From Oligoflexia bacterium (GTDB taxonomy: Bacteria > Bdellovibrionota > Bdellovibrionia > Bdellovibrionales > Bdellovibrionaceae), in assembly GCA_016861345.1 (NCBI GenBank), contig BOLD01000002.1, positions 124,001 to 188,000 on the forward strand: 64,000 bases of DNA. Direction: 5' to 3'. Numbering within the stretch: the stretch's first letter is position 1; the number at the start of each line of letters is the position of its first letter. Under the pieces are notes generated by a model. That model worked only from the letters and a program-made list of their open reading frames with translations, ran no database searches and was not told where the DNA came from. Below, piece after piece: positions 35,069 to 42,622 of the stretch. Made by a program: the position numbers and the translations under genes.

Positions 35069-35390
35069 GCATTTCAAACCATTTTTAAGCGTCTTTATTA
35101 TTATCTGTGCCCTTTTCACAGTTGTGTTTATTCAGATGGAAGAGCGTCGCATGGGTTACGCCATTCTCAAATACAGTCGGGATCAGAGATTGGCTGTTGA
35201 AGAAAAGAGAATGAAAGAGCTTCAGCTGGCGAAGATTACTCGACCCCAGCATGTTGAGAAATTGGCTCAAGATCGGTTCACTCTTAAAAAAGTTCAAGCA
35301 AAACAAATCATTCAGCTCACGGGCGCTTCTGTCGGAGTGAAGTCATCTGTGAATTCAGTGGCGAATTCTGCTGATGAGGAGATCAATTGA
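35022..35390 (+). CDS. ftsL: FtsL-like cell division protein
   Basis: About 122 residues. The start is uncertain: ATG codons at 35022, 35028 and 35034 follow a GGAG at 35013-35016, and 35022 has the best spacing. All lie inside the end of rsmH in another frame. The protein has one membrane helix (LSVFIIICALFTVVFIQ) followed by a short periplasmic coiled coil (AVEEKRMKELQLAKI, RPQHVEKLAQDRFTL). Position between rsmH and ftsI identifies it as FtsL, which recruits FtsI and FtsW at the septum. Sequence alone would not be enough. Confidence 0.8.
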   Translation: MTMVMKWFKRQAEDIEHFKPFLSVFIIICALFTVVFIQMEERRMGYAILKYSRDQRLAVEEKRMKELQLAKITRPQHVEKLAQDRFTLKKVQAKQIIQLTGASVGVKSSVNSVANSADEEIN

Positions 35391-37456
35391 AATCAAGAAT
35401 CCTGCTGATTTTTTCAGGCATTATATTGCTTTGGTCATTACTCATAATCCGCGCAGCTTATCTGCAGATTATTCCCAACGAGCGGCTTAAAGCACTTCAT
35501 GAAAGGCAATTTCAAACAGTTGTAACCTTGCAGTCACGCCGCGGAGCTATTGTTGACCGCAAAGGAAGAGATTTAGCTTTGTCAGCAACGGCGTATTCAT
35601 TGTACGCAGATCCGCAGATTATTGAGAAACCCAAAGCTTTAGCAAAAAAGTTAGCGAAAGAATTAGGTGTTAGTTTTGAATCTATTTATTCAAAAATTAA
35701 AGACGATAACAGGCGATTTGTTTGGCTTTCACGCTTATTACCGAAAGATAAAGCAGATGAAATCAAATCTTGGGATATTCGAGGACTGGCTTTTGTTGAA
35801 GAATATAAACGTGTTTATCCCAACGAGAAACTTTTAGCTCAGACAATTGGTTTTGTTGGAAACGAAGGCCAGGGGCTTGAGGGGCTTGAGTTGATCTATG
35901 ATCAGCAGCTCCGCTCAAGTAAAAAGAAAGTCTCTGTTCGTCGAGATGCTCGAGGTCGCCCACTGGTTGCAGAGGGAATGATGTTTGCTGAAAATCCAGA
36001 TGGAACAGAAATTCGTTTGACTGTGGACTCAGAAATTCAGCACATGCTTGAGACGGAATTAAAAGAAGCGATACAAGAATTCGATGCAGAACAGGCTTTT
36101 GCTGTTGTGCTTGATGCCCAGACCTCTGCTGTTGTGGCTCTTGCTTCGGCTCCGACTCTTGATGCCAACAATGCAATGAGGGCATCGCCTGAAACAAGAC
36201 GAAATCGAATTGTAACAGATACCTTTGAACCTGGTAGTACAATGAAAACTTTCGCCATTGCGACAGCTCTGCGTGAAAAAATTGTCACTCCCAACAAGAA
36301 ATACAATACAGAAAATGGAATGATGAAGGTTGGTGATCGAACAATCCGCGAAGCAGATGTTCACCACAGTTGGTCTCATCTGACGGTCAGTGAGATATTG
36401 GCGGTCTCGTCCAATATCGGAACAACAAAAATCGCTTTCGATCTTGGTGAGGAAAAACTTCGACAAGGTTTAAATGACTTTGGGTTCGGAGCAAAAAGCG
36501 GGATTGATTTGCCTGGAGAAGCCAAGGGAACCTTGCACAAGTTGCCATGGAACCAGCATTTACTCAGTAATATTTCTTTTGGACAGGGTATAACAGCGAC
36601 TCCGCTACAGGTGGCAAATGCCTATGCGGCAATTGCAAATGGGGGAATTTTGAACACTCCTTTTATCGTTGGAAGTGTCAGAGACCCTGAGACAGGAGAA
36701 GTGAAGGAAGTTAAACCTAAACAGGTCCGCCGTGTTTTGAGTCCTGAAGAAGCTGCGCAAATGAGATTGATTTTGGCTGGGGTGACTGCTCCAGGCGGAA
36801 CTGGAGCTAATGCGAAGGTGGATGGGTTTGTTGTGGCGGGAAAAACGGGTACTGCGCAAAAAGTCAATCCCAATGGGCGGGGGTATTTGCCGAAGGCCTA
36901 TGTTTCAAGCTTTGCGGGATTCATTCCCGCAAGCGATCCCAAATTTGTGATCTATGTGGCCGTTGATCATCCAAAGAAAAATGCTTATTACGGGTCCCAA
37001 GTTGCAGCTCCTATTTTTTCTCGAGTAGCCTCGTATGCCGCTCGCAAAGAGGGATTGGCCCCACTTCTTCTCTCTGAAAAGAACCTAGTACCCAGTGTGA
37101 ACTTTACGTCTAAAGAAGTCAGCTCGGCTAAAATGAAAACTAAAAATAAAAAAGAAGTCGTTGTTAAAAAGGATCCTCGTTTAGCGGAGAGAATTAAAGA
37201 GGCGAAAGCGGAACTCAAAAACCAACGGGATCCTTCTGCGGTTGCCACTTCTGCAGAGCTCTTGAGTCGTCCTGAGTCAAAGTCTATTGAGACGGTGCCA
37301 GATTTAAAAAGTCTGACTGCGCGAGAAGTTCTTCGCCGCATGACTGGCAAAGACGTTGAAGTACGATTTGTCGGAAGTGGTGTTGTTGCCGAGGTTGTTC
37401 CTGCTGTTGGCACTGTGCTTGATGACAATAAGCGAATCACGGTTTATCTCAAATAA
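35387..37456 (+). CDS. ftsI: Septal transpeptidase FtsI (PBP3) with C-terminal PASTA domain
   Basis: 689 residues from a TTG start, supported by the GAGGAG 4-9 bases upstream and an ATTGA junction with the ftsL stop. A membrane anchor (about 5-24), the PBP dimerisation domain (RRGAIVDRKGRDLALS) and the transpeptidase domain follow: STMK (Ser284, Lys287), SSN (341-343) and KTGTAQKV. Residues 570-625 are a Lys-rich linker, and the end (about 630-689; VPDLKSLTAREVLRRM) is a PASTA domain, unlike E. coli FtsI. It cross-links septal peptidoglycan. Confidence 0.94.
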   Translation: MKSRILLIFSGIILLWSLLIIRAAYLQIIPNERLKALHERQFQTVVTLQSRRGAIVDRKGRDLALSATAYSLYADPQIIEKPKALAKKLAKELGVSFESIYSKIKDDNRRFVWLSRLLPKDKADEIKSWDIRGLAFVEEYKRVYPNEKLLAQTIGFVGNEGQGLEGLELIYDQQLRSSKKKVSVRRDARGRPLVAEGMMFAENPDGTEIRLTVDSEIQHMLETELKEAIQEFDAEQAFAVVLDAQTSAVVALASAPTLDANNAMRASPETRRNRIVTDTFEPGSTMKTFAIATALREKIVTPNKKYNTENGMMKVGDRTIREADVHHSWSHLTVSEILAVSSNIGTTKIAFDLGEEKLRQGLNDFGFGAKSGIDLPGEAKGTLHKLPWNQHLLSNISFGQGITATPLQVANAYAAIANGGILNTPFIVGSVRDPETGEVKEVKPKQVRRVLSPEEAAQMRLILAGVTAPGGTGANAKVDGFVVAGKTGTAQKVNPNGRGYLPKAYVSSFAGFIPASDPKFVIYVAVDHPKKNAYYGSQVAAPIFSRVASYAARKEGLAPLLLSEKNLVPSVNFTSKEVSSAKMKTKNKKEVVVKKDPRLAERIKEAKAELKNQRDPSAVATSAELLSRPESKSIETVPDLKSLTAREVLRRMTGKDVEVRFVGSGVVAEVVPAVGTVLDDNKRITVYLK

Positions 37457-37486
37457 ATCAGAAATTTTTTGATAAGGTGGCGTCTC

Positions 37487-37879
37487 ATGGCTTCAATTTT
37501 TACCAAAATTATTCGGGGTGAAATTCCTTGTTACAAAATTTATGAGGACGAGCTGACCATTGCTTTTCTCGCTCTTGATCAAGTCAATCTGGGGCACACT
37601 TTAGTGATTCCGAAAGAAGAAGTGGATCAGTGGATTGATGTTTCAGAAAAATCTTATATTCAAGTGCAACTGAACGCTCAAAAAATTGCAAAAGCTATTC
37701 GCAAGGCCACCGGTTGCCCCAGAGTGGGAACCATTGTTGCCGGGTTTGAAGTTCCTCATTATCATCTTCACCTGATTCCGGCGTGGTCGATTCCGGACTT
37801 GGATTTTCGCAGAGCTCAACGCCGATCAGACGCTGAGATGAAAGAGATTCAAGCAAAAATCACAGCCTATCTGAAATGA
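37487..37879 (+). CDS. HIT-family nucleotide-binding protein
   Basis: 130 residues from the ATG at 37487 with AAGGTGG upstream. It opens SIFTKIIRGEIPCYKIYED, typical of the HINT branch, and carries the histidine triad HYHLHLIP. Members hydrolyse adenosine phosphoramidates or similar nucleotide derivatives. It lies 30 bp after ftsI, where murE would be expected in most dcw clusters, and overlaps the following gene by 4 bp. Confidence 0.94.
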   Translation: MASIFTKIIRGEIPCYKIYEDELTIAFLALDQVNLGHTLVIPKEEVDQWIDVSEKSYIQVQLNAQKIAKAIRKATGCPRVGTIVAGFEVPHYHLHLIPAWSIPDLDFRRAQRRSDAEMKEIQAKITAYLK

Positions 37880-38550
37880 TTTTTGAAAATTCTGTTTTCA
37901 CGATGAATTATTCACAGCCTGAAGAGTATCGGTTCTCTTTAGATTCGGTTGCTGCACCCAAAGTGATCGCGGATCGAATGAAGAATCGACAGGTCTGTGG
38001 AGAATCATTTCAAGTTATGGATATCTGTGCTGGATGTGGGGTGATGGGGATGGAGCTTTCTTTTTTTCTTCCTCAGATTCAAAATATTCATTTCGTTGAA
38101 GTGCAAGAGGTGTATCGGTCACATTTTGAGGAAAATCTTAAAACTTTGAAAGACACTTTAAAGAAGACTCAAAATCGGACCGATCTGAACGGCGACTTTC
38201 ACTTGATGAATTATGAGTCTCTTATTGGCCATCCTCAGTGGAGAGAAAGTATGGATTTGATTCTAGCCAATCCGCCGTATTTTCATCCTTCTCAGGGAAA
38301 GCTTTCGCCCTCTGAATTTAAAAATCGATGCCGATTTTTTATTGATTCTTCATTTGAGAAATTAATTGAGGCCATCTTATTTGTTCTGAAGCCCGGTGGC
38401 GAGGCCTATATCCTGATTCGAGATTTACAAGATCACTCGATGGATTTTATCCGCGAGCTTGAAAAATTGATTGCAGGCCAGGCTCAGTCTGAGATTGTTG
38501 CGGATATTCGGGGGACTCATTTGGTTCGGATTCAGAAGTTGAGCTTATAG
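37876..38550 (+). CDS. TrmN6-like SAM-dependent adenine-N6 methyltransferase
   Basis: 224 residues. MDICAGCGVMGMELSFFL is motif I with an ExC-like variant, VEVQEVY the SAM acidic loop, and LILANPPYF the NPPY catalytic motif of N6-adenine methyltransferases. The N-terminal YRFSLDSVA resembles the F-x-x-DS segment of the tRNA1(Val) A37 methyltransferase TrmN6 (YfiC). The target is therefore likely RNA, but a protein target (PrmC/HemK-like) cannot be fully excluded. It is coupled to the HIT gene by 4 bp. Confidence 0.75.
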   Translation: MIFENSVFTMNYSQPEEYRFSLDSVAAPKVIADRMKNRQVCGESFQVMDICAGCGVMGMELSFFLPQIQNIHFVEVQEVYRSHFEENLKTLKDTLKKTQNRTDLNGDFHLMNYESLIGHPQWRESMDLILANPPYFHPSQGKLSPSEFKNRCRFFIDSSFEKLIEAILFVLKPGGEAYILIRDLQDHSMDFIRELEKLIAGQAQSEIVADIRGTHLVRIQKLSL

Positions 38551-38635
38551 TCCAGGTTTGGGATTATAATAGTTTTTAAATGACACATTCTCTGATTCAA
38601 AAAGGTCCAGTTCTGATTCAATTCCCGACCACAAC

Positions 38636-38664
38636 TTGTTCCGGTCAAGAGGGAGGAGTATCCT
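38636..38664 (+). promoter_or_regulatory. Candidate promoter for the downstream RNA
   Basis: TTGTTC at 38636-38641 and TATCCT at 38659-38664 are separated by 17 bases, a sigma70-like layout with moderate matches. Transcription would begin near 38671 and run through the two terminator-like hairpins. Confidence 0.35.
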
Positions 38665-38670
38665 ATATCT

Positions 38671-38820
38671 AGCTACTCTTGTGGCGTGAAAGGGGGTGGT
38701 GCTTGGTGACGAAATGTGAAATAACCAAGGCGGAGGTGGTTGCTTCTTAACCCTAAGGAGCAAATCATCTTCGCCTTTTTACTTTCAAGGGCGGTGTCGA
38801 GAGACATCGCTCTTTTTTTT
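38671..38820 (+). ncRNA. Candidate structured small RNA ending in tandem terminator hairpins
   Basis: The 330-bp gap between the TrmN6-like gene and the next minus-strand gene has no credible protein gene but is rich in structure. CTTGGT (38702-38707) pairs with ACCAAG (38724-38729). A 21-bp stem pairs 38729-38749 with 38754-38775, with loop ACCC, four GU pairs and one bulged A at 38764, directly followed by TTTTT. A second stem pairs 38789-38798 with 38803-38812 around a GAGA tetraloop and ends in eight T. It may be an independent RNA of 110-150 nt. It could instead be only the 3' end of the ftsI-HIT-methyltransferase transcript. It matches no RNA class that I recognise. Confidence 0.5.
38789..38820 (+). 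terminator. Intrinsic terminator with GAGA loop
   Basis: GGGCGGTGTC (38789-38798) pairs with GACATCGCTC (38803-38812), ten pairs including two GU, around a GAGA loop and followed by eight T. A clear plus-strand terminator, placed after a second terminator-like hairpin that ends at 38780. Confidence 0.85.
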
Positions 38821-38880
38821 GAGATTTGGGATTATGTTTGTCAAAATTTTGATTTTGAAACGTCAAAAGATTGGTGAAGA

Positions 38881-39087
38881 TTATTGAAGTGTATAAATTT
38901 TGGCGCGAGTTCTCATTTCACACTCGGGACAGTGAGCTTCTTCTTTAATGGTATGGGGTTCTTCGGTGCGGATATGTTGTAGCTCAAGCGTGCTACCACA
39001 CAAGATACAGTTGTTGTGGGCCTGCAAAAATTCTTGGTGCTTTGAAGTTTCAACTTTCTCAAAATAATTGACCTTGCCGATTTCCAT
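38881..39087 (-). CDS. Small zinc-ribbon-like protein
   Basis: 68 residues with an AAAGGA site before the ATG. Two Cys pairs, CILCG and CPEC, about 26 residues apart, with histidines between them, suggest a zinc ribbon or similar treble-clef fold. No other domain. It lies 71 bp downstream of an XRE regulator in the same direction. Its role is unknown; a protein-interaction or RNA/DNA-binding function would be typical of such small ribbons. Confidence 0.65.
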   Translation of the reverse strand: MEIGKVNYFEKVETSKHQEFLQAHNNCILCGSTLELQHIRTEEPHTIKEEAHCPECEMRTRAKIYTLQ

Positions 39088-39158
39088 TCCATCATCCTTT
39101 GCGATTCAATAGTTAATTTGAATGCAAGAATGATTCACAGACTTAAGGCGCGAGAAGA

Positions 39159-39416
39159 TTACTCTTTTAGGCCAAGCTCGTTAATGATTTCCGTTCTTTT
39201 TTCAGTCAGTAAAATATCGACGATTTCACCAGTGTTTAATTCATAAAGATCAATCAGGACCTTTAAGGACTTAAGAGGGACGCTTGAGATTCCACGCTCA
39301 ATATTTGAAATAAACTGTGGAGATCCATATCCAAGTTTTGAGGCCACATCTGACTGAGTTAGACCCTTTGACTCACGTTTTGTTTTTAAATATGTGCCGA
39401 GCTCTTTTTCCTTCAT
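39159..39416 (-). CDS. XRE-family helix-turn-helix regulator
   Basis: 85 residues, a single HTH_3 (Cro/CI-type) domain: LGTYLKTKRESKGLTQSDVASKLGY with the recognition helix SPQFISNIERG. There is no sensing domain. It may control its own operon or the neighbouring ddl region. A TTGACA hexamer lies upstream on the same strand (near 39500) without a convincing -10 partner. No toxin gene is seen beside it. Confidence 0.9.
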   Translation of the reverse strand: MKEKELGTYLKTKRESKGLTQSDVASKLGYGSPQFISNIERGISSVPLKSLKVLIDLYELNTGEIVDILLTEKRTEIINELGLKE

Positions 39417-39540
39417 AAACCACCCAGAATTACTTTACCCTAAGGTGGAGAAGGATCAAATGGATGAGGGGTTTAGACCCAAAAACATTGTCAATTCACA
39501 TATTTTGATCAGTCAGAAGATCTCAATCCCAAATTTGTGC

Positions 39541-40635
39541 CTAGTTTTTAGCGTAATTTGTGTTGAGCTTCGCTTCGATTTGAAATTTCTCAAGACCGAT
39601 TTGAATAAGCTGGGTAATCAAATCCTTATAGTTCAGCCCTGAGGCCTCCCACATTTTGGGGTACATGCTGATTTTGGTAAAACCGGGAATTGTGTTGATC
39701 TCGTTAACGTACACATCTCCATTTTTCTTTAAAAAGAAATCCACTCGAGTCAATCCATCACAGCCCATGACTTGGTAAGTTTGTAGAGCAAGGTCTTGGA
39801 CTTTTTTTATCTGCTCATCCGTTAAGATGGCTGGGACTTTGATCGCAGCCCCATCTTCGTCGATGTATTTTGCATCGTAGGAATAAAACTCATGAGTAGG
39901 GATCACTTCTCCAGGTAGAGAAGCTTTCGGTTGGTGATTTAATCCCATCACGGAACACTCAATCTCACGACCTTCGATAAATTCCTCAGCTAAGACTTTC
40001 AGATCATAAGAAAAGGCATCTTTTAATTTTGAATCAAAATCTGCTGCGGATTTGATTTTGTGGACTCCGACAGAAGAGCCTTGGCTTGCGGGTTTAATAA
40101 AAAATGGAGATCCTAATTTCGCAGTGATTTCAGTATAGGAGTTGGATTTGTACGGAGTGAGCAAGAGATAACGAGCGGAAGGAATATGAGCATCTGCCAA
40201 TAGACGTTTCATCACTTCTTTATCCATTCCAGCGGCCGAGGCAAAAACTCCGCAGCCTACAAAAGGAAGATTCATCATTTTAAACAGCCCTTGTATGCAC
40301 CCATCTTCGCCGAAGGTGCCATGCATGACGGGGAAAGCAACATCAATTTTTCGAGCGGATTTTTTATTAAGAGAATAAACAACAGGCTTTCCACTTTGGG
40401 TCATTAAGGCAACAGGTTCAGCATTTTTGGGAAGCTTTGCATCTGTAATTGCCTGAACTTCGGAAAAAACATCATCAGAGGGGAACTCGTACCAAGTTCC
40501 CTCTTTGCTGATCCCCAGAAGAACGGGATCAAATTTGTTTTTATCCAAGGCTGCAGCGACGTTGCGAGACGAGAGCATTGAAATTTCATGTTCAGAAGAG
40601 CGGCCACCAAAGACAATTGCGACAGTTTTTTTCAT
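39541..40635 (-). CDS. ddl: D-alanine-D-alanine ligase
   Basis: 364 residues of the DdlA type with ATP-grasp fold. The N-terminal [19 protein letters not shown] and [14 protein letters not shown] are the D-Ala binding blocks, [16 protein letters not shown] is the ATP loop, and [19 protein letters not shown] is the metal and substrate C-terminal block. It joins two D-Ala for peptidoglycan precursors. AAGGAT lies 8-13 bases before the ATG. It follows the two-helix membrane protein by 22 bp. Confidence 0.97.
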   Translation of the reverse strand: MKKTVAIVFGGRSSEHEISMLSSRNVAAALDKNKFDPVLLGISKEGTWYEFPSDDVFSEVQAITDAKLPKNAEPVALMTQSGKPVVYSLNKKSARKIDVAFPVMHGTFGEDGCIQGLFKMMNLPFVGCGVFASAAGMDKEVMKRLLADAHIPSARYLLLTPYKSNSYTEITAKLGSPFFIKPASQGSSVGVHKIKSAADFDSKLKDAFSYDLKVLAEEFIEGREIECSVMGLNHQPKASLPGEVIPTHEFYSYDAKYIDEDGAAIKVPAILTDEQIKKVQDLALQTYQVMGCDGLTRVDFFLKKNGDVYVNEINTIPGFTKISMYPKMWEASGLNYKDLITQLIQIGLEKFQIEAKLNTNYAKN

Positions 40636-40657
40636 AAATAATCCTTAAGTATATTTA

Positions 40658-41167
40658 TTACGCCACAGGCTTTGGTGCTTTGGCAACACTCGCGATAGAG
40701 GTCTCTTTTTGTACCTCATTGGCGTCGCGCTGTATAATTCCTGGATCTACTGTCTTTGGATTTTCTAACTGGGACAAAAAGCCCTCTGTGAATTTGATTG
40801 CTAAAACGTGAAGATCAATGTGGTCTGGGTTTGCTTTTGTTTGTCTGGAAAAACGGTGACCATTATTTTGAAATAAAAAATAGAGCACGGCAGTGCCAGC
40901 AAGGGCGATGAAACTGAAACTGGTCAGTTCAAACACAACTCGGTTTTCAAATTGACTGATCCAGATTTGAAAGGCTTGGCCTGCCTGAATAATGGAATAA
41001 ATAACGAGAGAAGCAAGAATGATTCCGAAAAGTGTTTTAAAGACAATGGTGAGAATTTGTGAGCGAAGATGATTTGTGACAATGGCAAGCGGTGAGGCCT
41101 GAGGATGTTCTTTTAGATATTGAAGCGAGAAGGTTGCAAGCGCCAATAAAATATTCTTCAAAAACAT
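40658..41167 (-). CDS. Two-helix membrane protein, YqjE/holin-superfamily-like
   Basis: 169 residues with two strong membrane helices (about 43-67 and 82-101) and hydrophilic ends. It lies next to a DUF883-type gene, as yqjE lies next to yqjD in enterobacteria, and the size and topology fit the DUF1469 (YqjE) group of putative holin-like proteins. The family assignment is by context and topology rather than a firm motif. It precedes ddl by 22 bp, while an intrinsic terminator separates it from the DUF883 gene. Confidence 0.6.
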   Translation of the reverse strand: MFLKNILLALATFSLQYLKEHPQASPLAIVTNHLRSQILTIVFKTLFGIILASLVIYSIIQAGQAFQIWISQFENRVVFELTSFSFIALAGTAVLYFLFQNNGHRFSRQTKANPDHIDLHVLAIKFTEGFLSQLENPKTVDPGIIQRDANEVQKETSIASVAKAPKPVA

Positions 41168-41191
41168 ACTTCATCCTTCGACAGTGCTTAT

Positions 41192-41228
41192 AAAAAAACG
41201 ATAGGTGTTTTGTTCGAACACCTATCGT
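41192..41228 (-). terminator. Intrinsic terminator of the DUF883-type gene
   Basis: ACGATAGGTGTT (41198-41209) and AACACCTATCGT (41217-41228) are perfect 12-bp complements around a 7-base loop. On the minus strand the stem is followed by seven T (41192-41198). It ends transcription of the gene at 41248-41532, so the YqjE-like and ddl genes need read-through or their own promoter. Confidence 0.88.
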
Positions 41229-41247
41229 AGTCATATTTTATTCTCTT

Positions 41248-41532
41248 CTAATGTTTTCTGCGCATTGCCATAGTCAGTAAACTTCCTGCCACAGCTCCTG
41301 CAGCAGCGGCAATTGCTACCGATTTGACTGGGCTTTCTTTGACATATTCTCGACCGCTTTGAATATACTCAGATGTTTTCTCTGCAAAGTTAGTGGCCAT
41401 CGCCCCAACTCTTTCTCCTACACCATGTGATATTCGCTCTAAGCTTTGCTCTGATTCTTGAGCTGAGATCTTAAAACTCTGAGACATTGGATTTGATTTA
41501 CCTGTCTGCTGCTCTTTTGCAAAGTTTCCCAT
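41248..41532 (-). CDS. DUF883/ElaB-YqjD-like membrane-tail protein
   Basis: 94 residues. A soluble, amphipathic helical part (about 20-65; QESEQSLERISHGVGERVG) leads to a Gly/Ala-rich C-terminal membrane helix (KSVAIAAAAGAVAGSLLTMAM) and a basic RRKH end, the layout of DUF883 proteins such as YqjD and ElaB. Those are stress-induced, inner-membrane proteins that bind ribosomes. A GGAGG site precedes the ATG. It ends with a strong terminator. Confidence 0.83.
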   Translation of the reverse strand: MGNFAKEQQTGKSNPMSQSFKISAQESEQSLERISHGVGERVGAMATNFAEKTSEYIQSGREYVKESPVKSVAIAAAAGAVAGSLLTMAMRRKH

Positions 41533-41740
41533 AGTTTCCTCCTGGCCTTAATCATTTTAGACCGTTTAATAATTTTATTTCATTTGTGCTGCAATGGCCG
41601 GACCACGACAGATGATCGGCAAAGGTGAAGAACAAAGGGTTTCACTCGTGGCGACTGACAAGATGGCTCATCTCTTGTGTCAGGGTTGGCAAAAAAAGTG
41701 CGGCTGGCAATTTTTGCGCAGCTCATCTTGGTTCTTAACT

Positions 41741-41756
41741 TGGCCCCTAAATTGCT
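41741..41756 (+). promoter_or_regulatory. Sigma54-type promoter upstream of a small-protein gene
   Basis: TGGCCCCTAAATTGCT has the -24 GG (41742-41743) and -12 GC (41754-41755) exactly ten bases apart, with TGGC and TTGCT matching the sigma54 consensus. Transcription would start near 41767, 46 bases before the ATG at 41813. A weaker GG-N10-GC with TGGCA and TGC lies upstream at 41687-41701. No enhancer-binding site was identified. Confidence 0.6.
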
Positions 41757-41812
41757 CAGGTACGAACCTGCGCGAAAAATCTCGCGATTTCAAAACTATA
41801 AAGGAGAAACAG

Positions 41813-41977
41813 ATGAAACACAGTTCTAAGAAAATGGAATCACCTAAAAAACCTGAAATGAAAGGCGCTCAATCGGCTCAAACTTCAGAGAGAAAAGACA
41901 AGCCATCTCAGTCTGCGAGACCGCAGAAAGTAGAGGAGCAGGCTTGGAAACCTAAGCCATCTCGACCAGCTCTTTAG
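41813..41977 (+). CDS. Small basic Lys/Pro-rich protein
   Basis: 54 residues from the ATG at 41813 with a strong AAAGGAG site; a longer reading from 41594 has no such signal. The sequence (KKMESPKKPEMKGAQ, SARPQKVEEQAWKPKPS) is basic, low in complexity and probably disordered, with no signal peptide, Cys or known domain. It sits behind a sigma54-like promoter. Its 3' end overlaps the convergent elbB gene by 26 bp. Function unknown. Confidence 0.55.
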   Translation: MKHSSKKMESPKKPEMKGAQSAQTSERKDKPSQSARPQKVEEQAWKPKPSRPAL

Positions 41978-42602
41978 CAAGTCCCATAATCCCATGAAAG
42001 ACCTCATGGGGTTTGGCATTGTACATATAAGCAGGGGTCGTAATCACTTTGTGGTGTCGATCAGTGATGTAATCCATCACTGGGCAGTCTTCGTGGAGGG
42101 CCCCTGTTTTTTCAATTTCTGAAGAAGTTTCTTTGTCATTTCCAATTGTAACGGTAATTTTGTGAGCACCTAATACGCGTGCAACGATTGCAGGAGCAAT
42201 GCAGATCGCTCCGATGGGTTTACTCTGGCGATGGAATTCTTTAATCGCTTTTTCTAAGTCAGGAATGACATCACATTTGGCACCTTTTTCAGCCCAGTTC
42301 GAAAGATTGATAGCTGCACCATATCCTCCAGGCATAGCTAAGGCATCAAAATCACGCGCGTTCAGTGTGGCAAGATCTTTCATCTGGCTTCGAGTAATTC
42401 GGGCCGATTCGGCCATAACATTTCGCTTTTCATGATGGGCTTGATTTGTCAGAAAATTTTTCGCCTGAAATTCTTTATTTGGAGCAAAGTAGGTAACCTC
42501 AGCACCTAATTGAGAAAGGGCGATGATCAGGCTGACGGTTTCTTGAATTTCTGCCCCGTCTTTATTTCCACAACCTGACAAGATGACAGCAATTTTTTTC
42601 AT
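41952..42602 (-). CDS. elbB: ElbB-type glyoxalase/DJ-1-PfpI superfamily protein
   Basis: 216 residues from the ATG at 42602 (AAGGAT upstream). IAVILSGCGNKDGAEIQETVSL, DFDALAMPGGYGAAINLSNWA and KPIGAICIAPAIVARVLG match ElbB (isoprenoid biosynthesis protein with amidotransferase-like domain), including the nucleophile Cys in GAICIAP. ElbB has glyoxalase-type activity in vitro; its in vivo role is unclear. The lipoprotein gene lies 20 bp upstream in the same direction. Confidence 0.9.
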   Translation of the reverse strand: MKKIAVILSGCGNKDGAEIQETVSLIIALSQLGAEVTYFAPNKEFQAKNFLTNQAHHEKRNVMAESARITRSQMKDLATLNARDFDALAMPGGYGAAINLSNWAEKGAKCDVIPDLEKAIKEFHRQSKPIGAICIAPAIVARVLGAHKITVTIGNDKETSSEIEKTGALHEDCPVMDYITDRHHKVITTPAYMYNAKPHEVFHGIMGLAKELVEMA

Positions 42603-42622
42603 AAAATGATCCTTCAACGGTG

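Noticed and set aside
38545..38763. A minus-strand open frame of 72 codons through the structured gap
   Set aside because: It reads across the strong hairpins, has no ribosome site and shows no protein-like pattern. The pairing explains the sequence better.
38671..38820. Cyclic-di-GMP (GEMM) riboswitch or other abundant Bdellovibrio RNA
   Set aside because: The conserved GGGCAAACC-type core and kissing loops are absent. The region cannot be assigned to that class from sequence.
39417..39540. A TTGACA hexamer upstream of the XRE regulator on the minus strand
   Set aside because: No acceptable -10 hexamer occurs at 16-18 bases, so no promoter call is made.
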